From NCBI RefSeq assembly GCF_009939195.1, contig NZ_JAACKC010000004.1, positions 62,001 to 126,000 on the forward strand: DNA of 64,000 bases, in the 5' to 3' direction. This DNA comes from Acinetobacter kanungonis. Lineage in GTDB: Bacteria; Pseudomonadota; Gammaproteobacteria; Pseudomonadales; Moraxellaceae. The notes under the pieces were generated by a model, which was not told the DNA's origin, did no database searches, and saw nothing but the letters and a program-made list of their open reading frames with translations. The translations under genes and the position numbers were made by a program. Below, in pieces: positions 29,199 through 39,134 of this stretch (positions within the stretch are counted from its first letter, which is position 1; each line of letters opens with the position of its first letter).

Positions 29199-30656
29199 TT
29201 ATGCATTTGTTTCAGCAGGAACTTTTGGATAGCTTAAGCCGCCCATTTGTTCAGCAATACGCAATACTTGGCAGCTATAACCCACTTCGTTGTCATACCA
29301 TACGTATGCAGTTAAGCGGTTACCAGAAGTGATTGTTGCTTGCGCATCAAACACACCCGCAGTACGAGAACCAATAAAGTCAGAAGATACAACTTCAGTT
29401 GAATTGGTATAACCAATTTGACCTTGAAGGTTAGAACTGATTGAGATTTGACGGATGTATTCGTTCACTTCTTCACGATCAACTTCTTTATCAAGCGTCA
29501 AGTTAAGAATAGCAAGTGAAACGTTTGGTGTAGGAACACGTACAGAGTTACCTGTTAATTTACCTTGAAGTGCTGGAAGCGCTTTCGCAACTGCTTTAGC
29601 CGCACCAGTTTCAGTAATAACCATGTTCAGAGTTGCGGCACGACCACGACGATCTGCTTTATGGTAGTTGTCGATTAAGTTCTGGTCGTTTGTGAACGAG
29701 TGAACTGTTTCAACGTGACCATTTAACACTGTGTATTTGTCATGCAATACTTTCAATGTTGGTGTAATCGCATTGGTTGTACAGCTTGCAGCAGAAATGA
29801 TTTGATCTTCATCAAGAATGTCTGCTTGGTTAACACCGAACACCACGTTTTTCATGTCACCTTTACCAGGTGCAGTCAAAATTACGCGTGCAGCGCCTGG
29901 GCATTTAAGGTGTTGAGCAAGACCTTCTGCATCACGCCATTTACCAGTGTTGTCAATCACAAGCGCATCTTGAATACCATAAGCAGTGTAGTCTACTTCT
30001 GATGGGCTAGACGCATAAATGACTTTGATGAATTGACCGTTTGCAATGATTGCTTCGTTTTCTTCATCAATAGAAATTGTGCCTGAGAATGTACCGTGAA
30101 TAGAATCACGACGTAATAAAGAAGCACGTTTAGCCAAATCACCATCAGATGATTTACGTACAACGATTGCTTTAAGGTTTAAACCACGACCTAAACCAGA
30201 TTGACCAATCATTAAACGTGCAAGGATACGACCAATACGACCGAAACCGTAAAGAACAACGTCTTTACCTTCTACAGAAGTTTGACGACCTTCCAATGAT
30301 TTCACTGCATTCGCAACAAAAGCGTCAACATCGCCGCCTTGCGCTTTGTATTCAACAGCAAGTTTACCTAGATCAATTTCAGCAGTACCGATATTCTGGA
30401 TTTTCGCCAATGCTTGAAGGATTGGGAAAGTATGAACAACTGAAAGTTCTACATCCATCATACGCGTACGACGGTGAGCTTTCAAAATCTGAATAACAGA
30501 ACGGTTAACTAAAGAACGACCGTAAACTGAAGTCACGATGTTTTGCTCACGGTAAAGTTTACCGATTAAAGCAATCATTTGTTCCGCGATTTCTTCACGG
30601 TTTTTCCAGCGACCTTGGTGCTCTGCGTGTAGGGCGATAATAGTCTCTTTGCTCAC
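29199..30656 (-). CDS. gap: Glyceraldehyde-3-phosphate dehydrogenase, N-terminally extended type
   Basis: A 485-residue enzyme converting glyceraldehyde-3-phosphate to 1,3-bisphosphoglycerate, or the reverse, with NAD(P). The Rossmann motif YGFGRIGR is at 136-143, the catalytic cysteine is Cys292 in SAASCTTNAITP, and WYDNEVGYS lies near the C-terminus. It is about 150 residues longer than ordinary GAPDH. The extra N-terminal helical domain (1-128) precedes the Rossmann fold. This long form is known from gamma-proteobacteria such as Pseudomonas and Vibrio. Acinetobacter lacks a complete glycolysis, so a gluconeogenic role is plausible. Confidence 0.92.
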   Translation of the reverse strand: MSKETIIALHAEHQGRWKNREEIAEQMIALIGKLYREQNIVTSVYGRSLVNRSVIQILKAHRRTRMMDVELSVVHTFPILQALAKIQNIGTAEIDLGKLAVEYKAQGGDVDAFVANAVKSLEGRQTSVEGKDVVLYGFGRIGRILARLMIGQSGLGRGLNLKAIVVRKSSDGDLAKRASLLRRDSIHGTFSGTISIDEENEAIIANGQFIKVIYASSPSEVDYTAYGIQDALVIDNTGKWRDAEGLAQHLKCPGAARVILTAPGKGDMKNVVFGVNQADILDEDQIISAASCTTNAITPTLKVLHDKYTVLNGHVETVHSFTNDQNLIDNYHKADRRGRAATLNMVITETGAAKAVAKALPALQGKLTGNSVRVPTPNVSLAILNLTLDKEVDREEVNEYIRQISISSNLQGQIGYTNSTEVVSSDFIGSRTAGVFDAQATITSGNRLTAYVWYDNEVGYSCQVLRIAEQMGGLSYPKVPAETNA

Positions 30657-30837
30657 AGATACGTCCTCTAATTAAATTGTATATCTAGGCATAAATTTCA
30701 AAACCCAACAATTGTAAAGGAATTGTCGGCAAGATTGAATCAAAAGCTGGTTCAGTCGCTGCTATTTTCCTACATATTCATTATAAATTTACAAAATAGT
30801 TGTAATTTTTGTGGTGATTGTACTTTTTCTACCAAAT

Positions 30838-30868
30838 TTTTTAAAAAAGGGATTGGCCTTCAATCCCC
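30838..30868 (-). terminator. Rho-independent terminator after the RarD-like gene
   Basis: Minus strand: GGGATTG, 5-base loop, CAATCCC, then TTTTTT. A second inverted repeat (AGAATCAA / TTGATTCT, 30881-30905) lies between it and the gene's stop. Confidence 0.82.
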
Positions 30869-30936
30869 CAATTGAACACGAGAATCAACTCATGCTGTTG
30901 ATTCTTCGCTCTGCCTAAACATTTATATTAGCAAGG

Positions 30937-31872
30937 CTAATCTTGATCGTTTAAGCGAGCTTCTGCTTTTTCAATATTGCGTGCCAAGTTTTGTTTCAGG
31001 CGCTGCTGTTTATATAAATGTAAGCAGCCTTCCACCACCAAAACCAATACGGCAAACCAAATTGGAATATAGGTCAGCCATTCATCAGGCTTCACCTGTT
31101 CACCCAAGGCGATAGATGCTGCTGCCAATAACACGGGTTCGAGGTAACTCAGCAGACCAAACAGTACAAAGGGTAAAAAACGACTCGCGAGAATATAACT
31201 TCCCAAGCCCAGCGCACTTAAAAAACCCAAACCGACAATTGCCCAAATTAAATGTGGGTATTGAGCAATCAAGCTTAAAGACTCTGACGTCGATAATAAA
31301 TAGAAAGCAACAGGCAAAATCAGGAACAAATCCCACCAAAAACCGCCCAAATGATCGGACTTGAATAATCGTCTGAGATAAAAATACAGGGGATAAGCCA
31401 AGGCGACATAGACCGTTTCCCATGCCACACCGCCAATTCGCCAAATCTCATGCCCTACACCGAGCGCAGCTAGGATCACAGCAACCAGCTGCCAGCGGGA
31501 CAATTTTTCTTTATGCAGTACGCAGCCGATCAGTACCATGACCAAAGGCAACAGGAAATACCCTAAGGACACCTCCAAGCCTCGACCATTGATCGGCCCC
31601 CATAGGAACAGCCACAATTGGGAGGTACACAATACCGAGCTAATCAACAGCCACAACAAATAGATAGGTTTTTGAATGACTTTTTTGAACAGTTCAGTAA
31701 TCAGCTTTAGCTCACCCGACCACCACATAAACAAAGTCAAAAATGGCAGCGTCGCTAACATACGCCATGCGAAAGTCTGTTCACTGTCTAAGGGTTTTAA
31801 AAATTCTGTATAGCCGTAAAGCACGCCAAAGGTGACGGATGCCAATACCGACAGTGCTACGCCTTTATACAT
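30937..31872 (-). CDS. rarD: EamA-family transporter, RarD-like
   Basis: A 311-residue inner-membrane protein with about ten helices, matching the RarD branch of the EamA/DMT superfamily. It starts MYKGVALSVLASVTFGVLYGY and has FAWRMLATLPFL near residue 39 and FLPFVLFGLLSYLEPVLL near 235. RarD proteins are associated with chloramphenicol sensitivity; their natural substrate is unknown. A basic C-terminal tail (YKQQRLKQNLARNIEKAEAR) faces the cytoplasm. It appears to be monocistronic. Confidence 0.85.
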   Translation of the reverse strand: MYKGVALSVLASVTFGVLYGYTEFLKPLDSEQTFAWRMLATLPFLTLFMWWSGELKLITELFKKVIQKPIYLLWLLISSVLCTSQLWLFLWGPINGRGLEVSLGYFLLPLVMVLIGCVLHKEKLSRWQLVAVILAALGVGHEIWRIGGVAWETVYVALAYPLYFYLRRLFKSDHLGGFWWDLFLILPVAFYLLSTSESLSLIAQYPHLIWAIVGLGFLSALGLGSYILASRFLPFVLFGLLSYLEPVLLAAASIALGEQVKPDEWLTYIPIWFAVLVLVVEGCLHLYKQQRLKQNLARNIEKAEARLNDQD

Positions 31873-32009
31873 GTTTTCACCCTAACTTTTTGTCGGGCTT
31901 AGTATACCGATTCGTGAAATAAAATACTTCAGGATTAAAATAACTTTCACGCAAATTTAAATTTTCGACAGCACACAGCGTCTATCGATTAATCTAGTTT
32001 CTAGCTGAG

Positions 32010-32609
32010 TTACTCTTCAGATTTTGCTTTGCTGTGTTGTGTTCGAATGAGATCCCCAAGGTCATAGCCGAGCGATTTGGCATACTCCAAATATTCATTC
32101 ACCACTTCTGGCTTAGCTTCTGGGGTACGCGAGAGTACCCACATGTATTTACGGCGTGGCTCGCCAACCAATACGGTTTGATAATCATCATCCAGTTTTA
32201 AAATCCAGTAATCCCCTCGCGCTACTGGCAGCCAGCGCACAGCTTCGGGTAAAAAGCTGACTTGTAGCTTCGAATTAAAGGGCGGATTTTGCACAAAGGC
32301 TTCACCGATGGCTTGCTGCAATACTCCTTCTTGAGAATAACAACGGTTATCCACACTCACATTGCCATTTTCATTTAAGGTATACGTCGCAGAGACATCA
32401 CGTGCACATTTATTTTGAAAGTACATGGGCTTCCGAGCAATCTCGTACCACACTCCCAAATAACGGTCTAATTCAACTTTTTCAACCACAGGCATGGGTT
32501 TGGTTTGTGCATACGCCAAAGTCGCAGCACCCAAGCCCACTAAAATTGCCCCACCAATGACTATTTTTGTTATACGCCAACTTGCTTTAGGAAGATTACT
32601 TTCACTCAT
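32010..32609 (-). CDS. blc: Bacterial lipocalin (Blc-like)
   Basis: A 199-residue envelope protein: a short charged start, a membrane or signal segment (about 14-36, ending in AYA), then a lipocalin barrel. The first lipocalin signature is clear: LDRYLGVWYEIARKP near residue 49. DNRCY and the late WVLSRTPEA strand are also present. Blc proteins bind fatty acids or lysophospholipids at the outer membrane. Unlike E. coli Blc there is no lipobox cysteine at the end of the signal, so it may be soluble or remain anchored by the helix. The ATG at 32609 is preferred (AAAGGA upstream); the frame is open to 32690. Confidence 0.85.
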   Translation of the reverse strand: MSESNLPKASWRITKIVIGGAILVGLGAATLAYAQTKPMPVVEKVELDRYLGVWYEIARKPMYFQNKCARDVSATYTLNENGNVSVDNRCYSQEGVLQQAIGEAFVQNPPFNSKLQVSFLPEAVRWLPVARGDYWILKLDDDYQTVLVGEPRRKYMWVLSRTPEAKPEVVNEYLEYAKSLGYDLGDLIRTQHSKAKSEE

Positions 32610-32732
32610 AACAACATCCTTTAAAAGATTGATTTGGACCAAGCCCGAATGTAATTTCTTAAAAAAATAACGGGCTTTGACCCCACACACTGTAGCGTTA
32701 TGTAATGATTTTGCAGTAAAAAGTTTGCGACT

Positions 32733-34778
32733 TTATTGCAACAGCTGCGCTTTCAAACGCACAATTTCATCTCTTAAACGTGCAGCTTGCTCAAACTGTA
32801 ATTCTTTCGAAGCTTTCAACATCTCTTTTTCCAGTTTAGCGATGTGTTTGCTAAACAGTTTTGGATTCGACAAGAGATGTTGCTCATCCGCAGACAAGGC
32901 TTGTGCCTGATCAGCAAGCTTGGCATCAATTTGATCATCATTCAGGACTTCGCCCATGTCAATTTCCTTAACGACTTGACGCACTGCACTCCGTGGTGTG
33001 ATGCCATGTTCCAGATTAAACTCAATTTGCTTAGCACGACGGCGCTCAGTTTCATCAATCGCCTTTTGCATGGAATCGGTCATTCGATCGGCATACAAAA
33101 TCGCTTTGCCTTTTAAGTTACGTGCAGCACGACCAATGGTTTGAATCAGCGAACGCTCTGAACGTAAGAAGCCTTCTTTGTCCGCATCCAGAATGGCCAC
33201 CAACGACACTTCTGGCATATCCAAACCTTCACGCAGCAAATTAATACCGACCAGCACATCATGAATGCCTGAGCGCAATTCATGAATGATTTTCACCCGT
33301 TCTACCGTATCAATATCGGAATGCAGATACGCGACTTTGACGCCATATTCTTTTAAGTAAGACGTCAGATCCTCTGCCATCCGTTTGGTTAAGGTGGTAA
33401 CCAATACACGCTCATTCAACTCTTTACGAATATTAATTTCCGACAGTACATCGTCCACTTGCGTCAGCACTGGACGAATTTCAATTTCCGGATCAACCAA
33501 TCCTGTCGGACGTACCACCTGTTCCACCACTTGTTCCGATTTTTCCAATTCATAGCGTGCAGGTGTTGCACTGACATAAATGGTACTTGGAACAATGCGC
33601 TCCCATTCCTCGAATTTCATTGGGCGGTTATCTAAAGCGCTCGGCAAACGGAAACCATAATTCACCAAGTTTTCTTTACGCGAACGGTCACCTTTATACA
33701 TAGCGCCAATCTGCGGTACAGTCACATGTGATTCATCAATAATCAGCAAGGCATCATCAGGCACATAGTCAAATAAGGTCGGAGGTGCTTCGCCTGCTGG
33801 ACGCCCTGATAAATGACGGGAATAGTTTTCAATGCCGTTGGTGTATCCCAACTGCTGCATCATTTCCAAATCGTAACGCGTGCGCTGTTCAATCCGCTGC
33901 GCTTCCAGCAATTTGTCATTTTCACGAAAGAAGACCAATCGTTCCTTCAGCTCTTCTCGAATCGTACCAATCGCACGCTCCAAGTTATCTTTGGGAGTCA
34001 CATAATGGCTTTTCGGATAAATCGTGACACGTGGAACTTTGCGAATCATTTTCCCTGTCAGCGGGTCAAACCAGCGAATCGAATCGACTTCATCATCAAA
34101 CAGTTCAATACGAATGGCGTGCTGGTCTGATTCGGCAGGGAAAATATCAATGATTTCGCCACGGATACGATAAGTTGCGCGTAAAAATTCCAATTCATTA
34201 CGACTATATTGCATTTCCACCAGACGACGAATAATTTCATCGCGGTTAATGCGATCCCCCTGCACAATATGCAACAGCATACTCATGTAGGCATTCGGAT
34301 CACCCAAACCATAAATGGCTGAAACCGAAGCCACAATAATCGCATCGCGGCGTTCGAGCAAAGCTCGCGTTGCAGACAGGCGCATCTGGTCAATATGGTC
34401 ATTAATGGCCGCATCTTTCTCAATAAAGGTATCTGAAGATGGCACATAAGCTTCGGGTTGATAATAGTCATAATAACTGACGAAATACTCAACCGCATTA
34501 TTCGGGAAAAATGCCTTGAATTCACCATACAGCTGGGCCGCAAGCGTCTTGTTGTGCGCCATGATAATGGTTGGGCGTTGCGTCTGAGCAATCACATTCG
34601 CCATGGTGTAGGTCTTACCTGAGCCCGTTACTCCCAATAACAATTGATTGCGATAACCGTGCTCAACACCATGCACTAGTTTTTCAATCGCTTGCGGTTG
34701 ATCTCCCGCAGGTTGAAATTGAGTCACCAACTCAAAAGGTTGTTGACTGTCTTGCACAGGTTTTTGATGCTCTTGCAT
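32733..34778 (-). CDS. uvrB: Excinuclease ABC subunit B
   Basis: The 681-residue damage-verification subunit of UvrABC nucleotide excision repair. Walker A GVTGSGKT is near 49-56 and the beta-hairpin [12 protein letters not shown] near 100. Helicase motifs follow ([21 protein letters not shown]), and a C-terminal UVR domain (about 640-675, [22 protein letters not shown]) binds UvrC. The frame is open upstream to 34838 with ATGs at 34787 and 34778; GGA seven bases before 34778 favours it. It stands alone, divergent from the next gene. Confidence 0.96.
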   Translation of the reverse strand: MQEHQKPVQDSQQPFELVTQFQPAGDQPQAIEKLVHGVEHGYRNQLLLGVTGSGKTYTMANVIAQTQRPTIIMAHNKTLAAQLYGEFKAFFPNNAVEYFVSYYDYYQPEAYVPSSDTFIEKDAAINDHIDQMRLSATRALLERRDAIIVASVSAIYGLGDPNAYMSMLLHIVQGDRINRDEIIRRLVEMQYSRNELEFLRATYRIRGEIIDIFPAESDQHAIRIELFDDEVDSIRWFDPLTGKMIRKVPRVTIYPKSHYVTPKDNLERAIGTIREELKERLVFFRENDKLLEAQRIEQRTRYDLEMMQQLGYTNGIENYSRHLSGRPAGEAPPTLFDYVPDDALLIIDESHVTVPQIGAMYKGDRSRKENLVNYGFRLPSALDNRPMKFEEWERIVPSTIYVSATPARYELEKSEQVVEQVVRPTGLVDPEIEIRPVLTQVDDVLSEINIRKELNERVLVTTLTKRMAEDLTSYLKEYGVKVAYLHSDIDTVERVKIIHELRSGIHDVLVGINLLREGLDMPEVSLVAILDADKEGFLRSERSLIQTIGRAARNLKGKAILYADRMTDSMQKAIDETERRRAKQIEFNLEHGITPRSAVRQVVKEIDMGEVLNDDQIDAKLADQAQALSADEQHLLSNPKLFSKHIAKLEKEMLKASKELQFEQAARLRDEIVRLKAQLLQ

Positions 34779-34997
34779 GGTTTCCATCTTCGACACATTC
34801 TGACCTACATAGTATGGGGGCAATTTGACAACATACAATAAGCTTTCATGTACATTTCACATTAATCAGATTGATCAACCTGCCTATCAACAAATATTCT
34901 GTACAACGCATCCAACTAAAAAAGCACAGCCTGCTACTTGACCCATGCCCTATTCAGTTGCAACATGAATCAATAATGATGATTAGATAAATGACTT

Positions 34998-35789
34998 ATG
35001 CGCTACCATTACCACGACGAAACCATTGTTAAAAGTTTACCTGAAGATACCGTGTTTGTTTTTGGCAGTAATATGGCGGGTACGCATGCGGGAGGCGCTG
35101 CCAAAATTGCTTTATTACATTTTGGCGCCATGAAAGGTGCTGGTCGTGGCTGGGCAGGTCAAAGTTATGCCATTCCGACCATGAATGAGCATTTACAACA
35201 AATGCCGCTGTCGCAAATTCAGCATTATATTGATGATTTTAAAATCTATACCAAGCATCACCCTAAAACTAAATATTTCATTACCTCTATTGGTTGTGGC
35301 GTTGCAGGCTATAAAGTCGAAGAAATCGCACCGATGTTTAAAGGCATTTCACACAACGTCATTTTCCCTGTGTCATTCCGACCTTTTGTTGAACAACCTT
35401 TACCGAAACTTCGCCAAGCCTTCTTAAAAGCCGTGTTGCAAGATCAGGTCATTTTCCCGAACGAACCACTGGATCAGGTGATTGAACGACTTGATTTGGC
35501 AGACAATGAAAAAAGTCTGGCTAAAATCATCCTGAATACACCAATGTATCCAACCGATAGCAATGGTCGTGACCGTATTTTTGAAATCGAAGATATTGTG
35601 CATCGTTTAGATGAAAAAGGTTTTCGCGTTGACTCGCCGGTAGAGAGCCGCATGGTGATTGGTGGCGTCGTGCTTGCCCTGTTGGAACTTTACAACATCA
35701 ACGAGCAAGATTTCATGGAAGTTTGGAATCATCAACGTGAAATCTCGGCTCCCAAAGCGGAAAATAAAGCCCGTAAATCGACCCGCTAA
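34998..35789 (+). CDS. Macro-domain-like hypothetical protein (A1S_2505-type)
   Basis: A 263-residue protein. The first 130 residues contain VFVFGSNMAGTHAGGAAKIAL (about 20-40) and YFITSIGCGVAGYKVEEIAPMF (about 93-114), separated by GRGWAGQSYAIPTMNEHL. This glycine-rich arrangement resembles ADP-ribose-binding macro domains. From memory, such proteins are annotated in Acinetobacter as the 'A1S_2505 family phage non-structural protein'. The C-terminal half (about 130-250) is a separate helical domain. No phage genes surround it. ADP-ribose or nucleotide binding is an inference; function unknown. Confidence 0.7.
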   Translation: MRYHYHDETIVKSLPEDTVFVFGSNMAGTHAGGAAKIALLHFGAMKGAGRGWAGQSYAIPTMNEHLQQMPLSQIQHYIDDFKIYTKHHPKTKYFITSIGCGVAGYKVEEIAPMFKGISHNVIFPVSFRPFVEQPLPKLRQAFLKAVLQDQVIFPNEPLDQVIERLDLADNEKSLAKIILNTPMYPTDSNGRDRIFEIEDIVHRLDEKGFRVDSPVESRMVIGGVVLALLELYNINEQDFMEVWNHQREISAPKAENKARKSTR

Positions 35790-35967
35790 ATCAAGCTTAT
35801 CATACGAAGTGTTGTCTATCTGCATGGGTAGACAACCTCAAATTTAGGCAAATTTAATGCCAGAATGATCACAAAACCCAATTTAATGCTTTTATTGATC
35901 ACATGATTTAAAAACAAATAAATTGTGCCTATACTAGACGCGACTTAAAAATAAATACGAGCAACAC

Positions 35968-37410
35968 ATGGAATTATTAGATTCCTCAATTTTTGATTTA
36001 TCCCCTATTGCCATGTGGCTTGAAGATTTCAGTGAGGTCAAAAAACAGTTTGATCTGTGGCGCGCACAAGGCATTCAAAACTTAGAACAATTTTTACTTG
36101 AAGATGAAGCACGTGTTTTAGCATGTGCACGTAAAATTAAAATCCTGAAAGTGAATACCAAAACCCTAGCGCTATTTCAGGCACGCGACCTCGAACACTT
36201 GCAACAAAATTTGGATTTGATCTTTAAACAAGATATGGCAAAAACCCATATTCAAGAGTTATTAAGTTTATGGGATGGTCAAACCGAGTTTCTGAGTAGC
36301 ACCGTGAACTACACTATTTCTGGGCAACGCTTAGATATTCAATTGCGTGGCACCGTGATTCCAGAACATGAACATGATTTGTCCTTATTACTCATTACCA
36401 CAGAAGATATCACTCCTTATAAAACAGCGTGTCGCCTTGAAGAAAAAAACCGCTTACTCGCGGAATCCCGTTTTAAATACTCTCCAACCTCGTTATGGGT
36501 GGAAGATTTTAGTCGGATTAAATACCGTCTAGATCAACTGAAACACATGGGTATTCAGGACTTTCAGACCTTTTTAGATGTGCATAATGATTTTATTTTG
36601 CAATGTATTCAGGACATTGTGATTATTGATGTCAACCAAGCCACGTTGGATTTATTTGGTGCGGCAGATAAGGAAACCCTGCTTAAAAACACCCATAAGA
36701 TATTTTCCAAAGAAATGCTGCAAACCTTCCGCGAACAGTTGATTGAATTATGGAATGGGAATATTCATCATCAACGTGAAGCCGTGAATTATGCCCTTGA
36801 TGGCAGTATTCGGCATGTCTTACTACAGTTTACGGTTTTCCCTGATTATAAAGATGACTGGAGCATGGTTCAGGTTGCCTTAACCGATATCACTGCCCGC
36901 AAGAAAGCCGAAAATTATTTGGAATATCTGGGCAAACACGACGTGCTCACCAAACTCTATAATCGTTCTTTCTATACCGAAGAAATGAACCGTTTAGAAC
37001 GTAACCCTTTACGACCTGCTTCTTGTATTTTTCTCGATATGAATGGACTCAAAGAAGTCAACGACAACTTCGGGCATGATGTCGGTGATGGCTTATTGCG
37101 TCGCATGGGCGGAATTTTAAATCAACTCATTCAAAATACCCTATATTCGGCTTCCCGAATTGGGGGCGATGAGTTGGTGGTACTTCTTCCGGGTGCCGAT
37201 GAAGCAGCATTACAAAACTGCTTGCACAGCCTGCAAGAGCTATTGCATGTCGATAATCAATTTTATGCCAGCCAACCGATTAGTCTGGCAATAGGCTATG
37301 CCACCGTTAAAGAAAATGAACGTATAGAAGAGATGCTGAAACGTGCCGATCACATGATGTATCAGCAGAAACAGCAGTACTATGCACAATATGATCGCCG
37401 TGCACGTTAA
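35968..37410 (+). CDS. Diguanylate cyclase with two tandem PAS domains
   Basis: A 480-residue cytoplasmic protein with no membrane helix. Two homologous PAS-like sensor domains (about 5-155 and 169-312) each begin with a YSPT/LSPI...W(L/V)EDFS motif. A C-terminal GGDEF domain (about 320-475) follows, preceded by HDVLTKLYNR. The active-site motif is GGDEL (399-403), which is usually active, and FLDMNGLKEVNDNFGHDVGD is intact. The RxxD inhibitory site expected five residues before GGDEL is absent (NTLY there). It probably makes c-di-GMP in response to a cytoplasmic signal. The gene is monocistronic. Confidence 0.9.
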   Translation: MELLDSSIFDLSPIAMWLEDFSEVKKQFDLWRAQGIQNLEQFLLEDEARVLACARKIKILKVNTKTLALFQARDLEHLQQNLDLIFKQDMAKTHIQELLSLWDGQTEFLSSTVNYTISGQRLDIQLRGTVIPEHEHDLSLLLITTEDITPYKTACRLEEKNRLLAESRFKYSPTSLWVEDFSRIKYRLDQLKHMGIQDFQTFLDVHNDFILQCIQDIVIIDVNQATLDLFGAADKETLLKNTHKIFSKEMLQTFREQLIELWNGNIHHQREAVNYALDGSIRHVLLQFTVFPDYKDDWSMVQVALTDITARKKAENYLEYLGKHDVLTKLYNRSFYTEEMNRLERNPLRPASCIFLDMNGLKEVNDNFGHDVGDGLLRRMGGILNQLIQNTLYSASRIGGDELVVLLPGADEAALQNCLHSLQELLHVDNQFYASQPISLAIGYATVKENERIEEMLKRADHMMYQQKQQYYAQYDRRAR

Positions 37411-37421
37411 ATTTTTCAGAT

Positions 37422-37454
37422 AAAAAAAGAAGTGCATTTGCACTTCTTTTTTTT
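37422..37454. terminator. Bidirectional terminator between the cyclase and a small gene
   Basis: AAGAAGTGCA / TGCACTTCTT with long A and T flanks, a nearly loop-free perfect repeat. Its right edge reaches the stop codon of the small minus-strand gene. Confidence 0.92.
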
Positions 37455-37632
37455 AACGTTTACCCATGGAGCGACGTGTACCACGCGGTGGCATCCACGT
37501 ACGATCTGCGTATTGCTCTGGCTTAGGACGAACCTGATTATGGGCAACATCGTCTTGCACTTGTTCCTGAGACGGCATTGGAAATGGGAGTTTTACCAAT
37601 GGCTTTTTGGAAGTAGGCTGTTGCTTACTCAT
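37453..37632 (-). CDS. Small basic hypothetical protein (59 aa)
   Basis: A 59-residue open frame on the minus strand, starting MSKQQPTSKKPLVKLPFP and ending WMPPRGTRRSMGKR. It is proline- and basic-rich, with no membrane segment, and likely unstructured. Codon use is like that of neighbouring genes and it is followed immediately by a strong terminator. Both facts support a real gene in a 430-base space that otherwise would be empty. No ribosome site stands out (AGTCATCGTT before ATG). I recognise no family; the C-terminus could bind nucleic acid. Confidence 0.65.
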   Translation of the reverse strand: MSKQQPTSKKPLVKLPFPMPSQEQVQDDVAHNQVRPKPEQYADRTWMPPRGTRRSMGKR

Positions 37633-37846
37633 AACGATGACTCAAATTTAATTGCAACTATTTTAAAGTTTTTTATGCCACATAGCGAGCACTTCATTAA
37701 ACTAACCTTTTCCCAGCAAATAGCTCTCCCCAAATAATACGGTCAATTTTTTATTAATTTGGACGCATTTTAAACAAACTAGCCCTAGATTTTAAGCTAA
37801 GATAGTGTGCTTTTAATTTTTTATCCCCATAAGAAGGAATTCCGCC

Positions 37847-39082
37847 GTGGACGTACGTCTATCTGATCGTGTAAATGCCATCAAACCGTCCCCTACATTA
37901 GCTGTGACAAACAAAGCTGCTGAACTTAAAGCTGCTGGTAAAAATGTCATTGGTTTGGGAGCTGGTGAACCAGATTTCGACACCCCGCAACACATCAAAG
38001 ATGCTGCTATCGCAGCAATTAACAACGGTTTTACAAAATATACCGCTGTAGATGGTACGCCAGGCCTTAAAAAAGCAATTATTGCAAAACTTAAACGCGA
38101 CAATAACCTTGACTACCAAGCGAACCAAATTTTGGTTTCTTGTGGTGGTAAACAATCGTTCTTTAACTTGGCGTTAGCTTTGTTAAACAAAGGTGATGAA
38201 GTGATTATTCCTGCACCGTTCTGGGTAAGCTATCCAGATATGGTGATCATCGCTGAAGGTACACCTGTTATTGTGAAATGTGGTGAAGAACAACGTTTCA
38301 AAATCACACCAGAACAATTAGAAGCGGCAATCACTGAAAATACACGTTTGGTGGTATTGAATAGCCCTTCAAACCCTACAGGTATGATCTATACCAAAGC
38401 TGAACTTGAAGCTTTGGCTGAAGTATTACGTCGTCACCCACAAGTCTTTGTTGCATCTGATGACATGTACGAACCAATCCGTTGGGATGATGAGTTCTAC
38501 AACATCGCAACTGTTGCACCAGACTTATATGATCGTACAATCGTATTGAATGGTGTATCTAAAGCCTATGCAATGACTGGCTGGCGTATCGGCTATGCAG
38601 CGGGCCCTGCAAAAATCATCGGCGCAATGAAAAAAATCCAATCTCAATCAACTTCTAACCCAACTTCTATTTCGCAAGTTGCTGCTGAAGCTGCATTGAA
38701 TGGTCCTCAAGATGTACTTGAGCCAATGATTGAAGCATTCAAACGTCGTCACGACTTAGTGGTAAATGGTTTGAATGAAATCAAAGGGATTTCTTGCTTA
38801 CCAGCTGATGGCGCATTCTACGCGTATGCAAACATCCGCCCATTGATTCGCGCTAAAGGTTTGAAATCTTGCACAGAATTCTCTGAATGGTTATTAGAAG
38901 AAACTGGCGTAGCCGTAGTTCCTGGTGATGCGTTTGGCCTTGGCGGCTTCATGCGTATCTCTTACGCAACTGCTGACGAAGTCCTTGTAGATGCGCTTGC
39001 ACGTATCAAGAAAGCGGCTGACTCAATTGAAGGCGTTGACGCTGCAATTGCCTCGATTGAAGCTGAAAAAGCGGCTCAATAA
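37847..39082 (+). CDS. aspC: Class I aspartate aminotransferase
   Basis: A 411-residue PLP enzyme exchanging amino groups between aspartate and 2-oxoglutarate. The sequence is of the Igamma subgroup (LGAGEPDFDTP near 37; NSPSNPTG at 172-179). The PLP lysine is Lys239 in NGVSKAYAMTGWRIGY, and the C-terminal Arg lies in GGFMRISYA. It starts with GTG, supported by AAGAAGGA ten bases before. It ends with an unusual Ala/Glu-rich tail (DAAIASIEAEKAAQ). The gene has its own terminator. Confidence 0.94.
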   Translation: MDVRLSDRVNAIKPSPTLAVTNKAAELKAAGKNVIGLGAGEPDFDTPQHIKDAAIAAINNGFTKYTAVDGTPGLKKAIIAKLKRDNNLDYQANQILVSCGGKQSFFNLALALLNKGDEVIIPAPFWVSYPDMVIIAEGTPVIVKCGEEQRFKITPEQLEAAITENTRLVVLNSPSNPTGMIYTKAELEALAEVLRRHPQVFVASDDMYEPIRWDDEFYNIATVAPDLYDRTIVLNGVSKAYAMTGWRIGYAAGPAKIIGAMKKIQSQSTSNPTSISQVAAEAALNGPQDVLEPMIEAFKRRHDLVVNGLNEIKGISCLPADGAFYAYANIRPLIRAKGLKSCTEFSEWLLEETGVAVVPGDAFGLGGFMRISYATADEVLVDALARIKKAADSIEGVDAAIASIEAEKAAQ

Positions 39083-39093
39083 TTTAGCAGTTT

Positions 39094-39134
39094 ATTAAAA
39101 AAAAGAGCTCAACTTGGTTTGAGCTCTTTTTTTA
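39094..39134 (+). terminator. Rho-independent terminator after aspC
   Basis: AAAAGAGCTCAA, short loop, TTGAGCTCTTTT, T run. Strong and perfectly paired. Confidence 0.92.

Noticed and set aside
30881..30905. Inverted repeat AGAATCAA / TTGATTCT treated as a second terminator
   Set aside because: The loop is long and no T run follows in either direction; the terminator at 30838-30868 is better.
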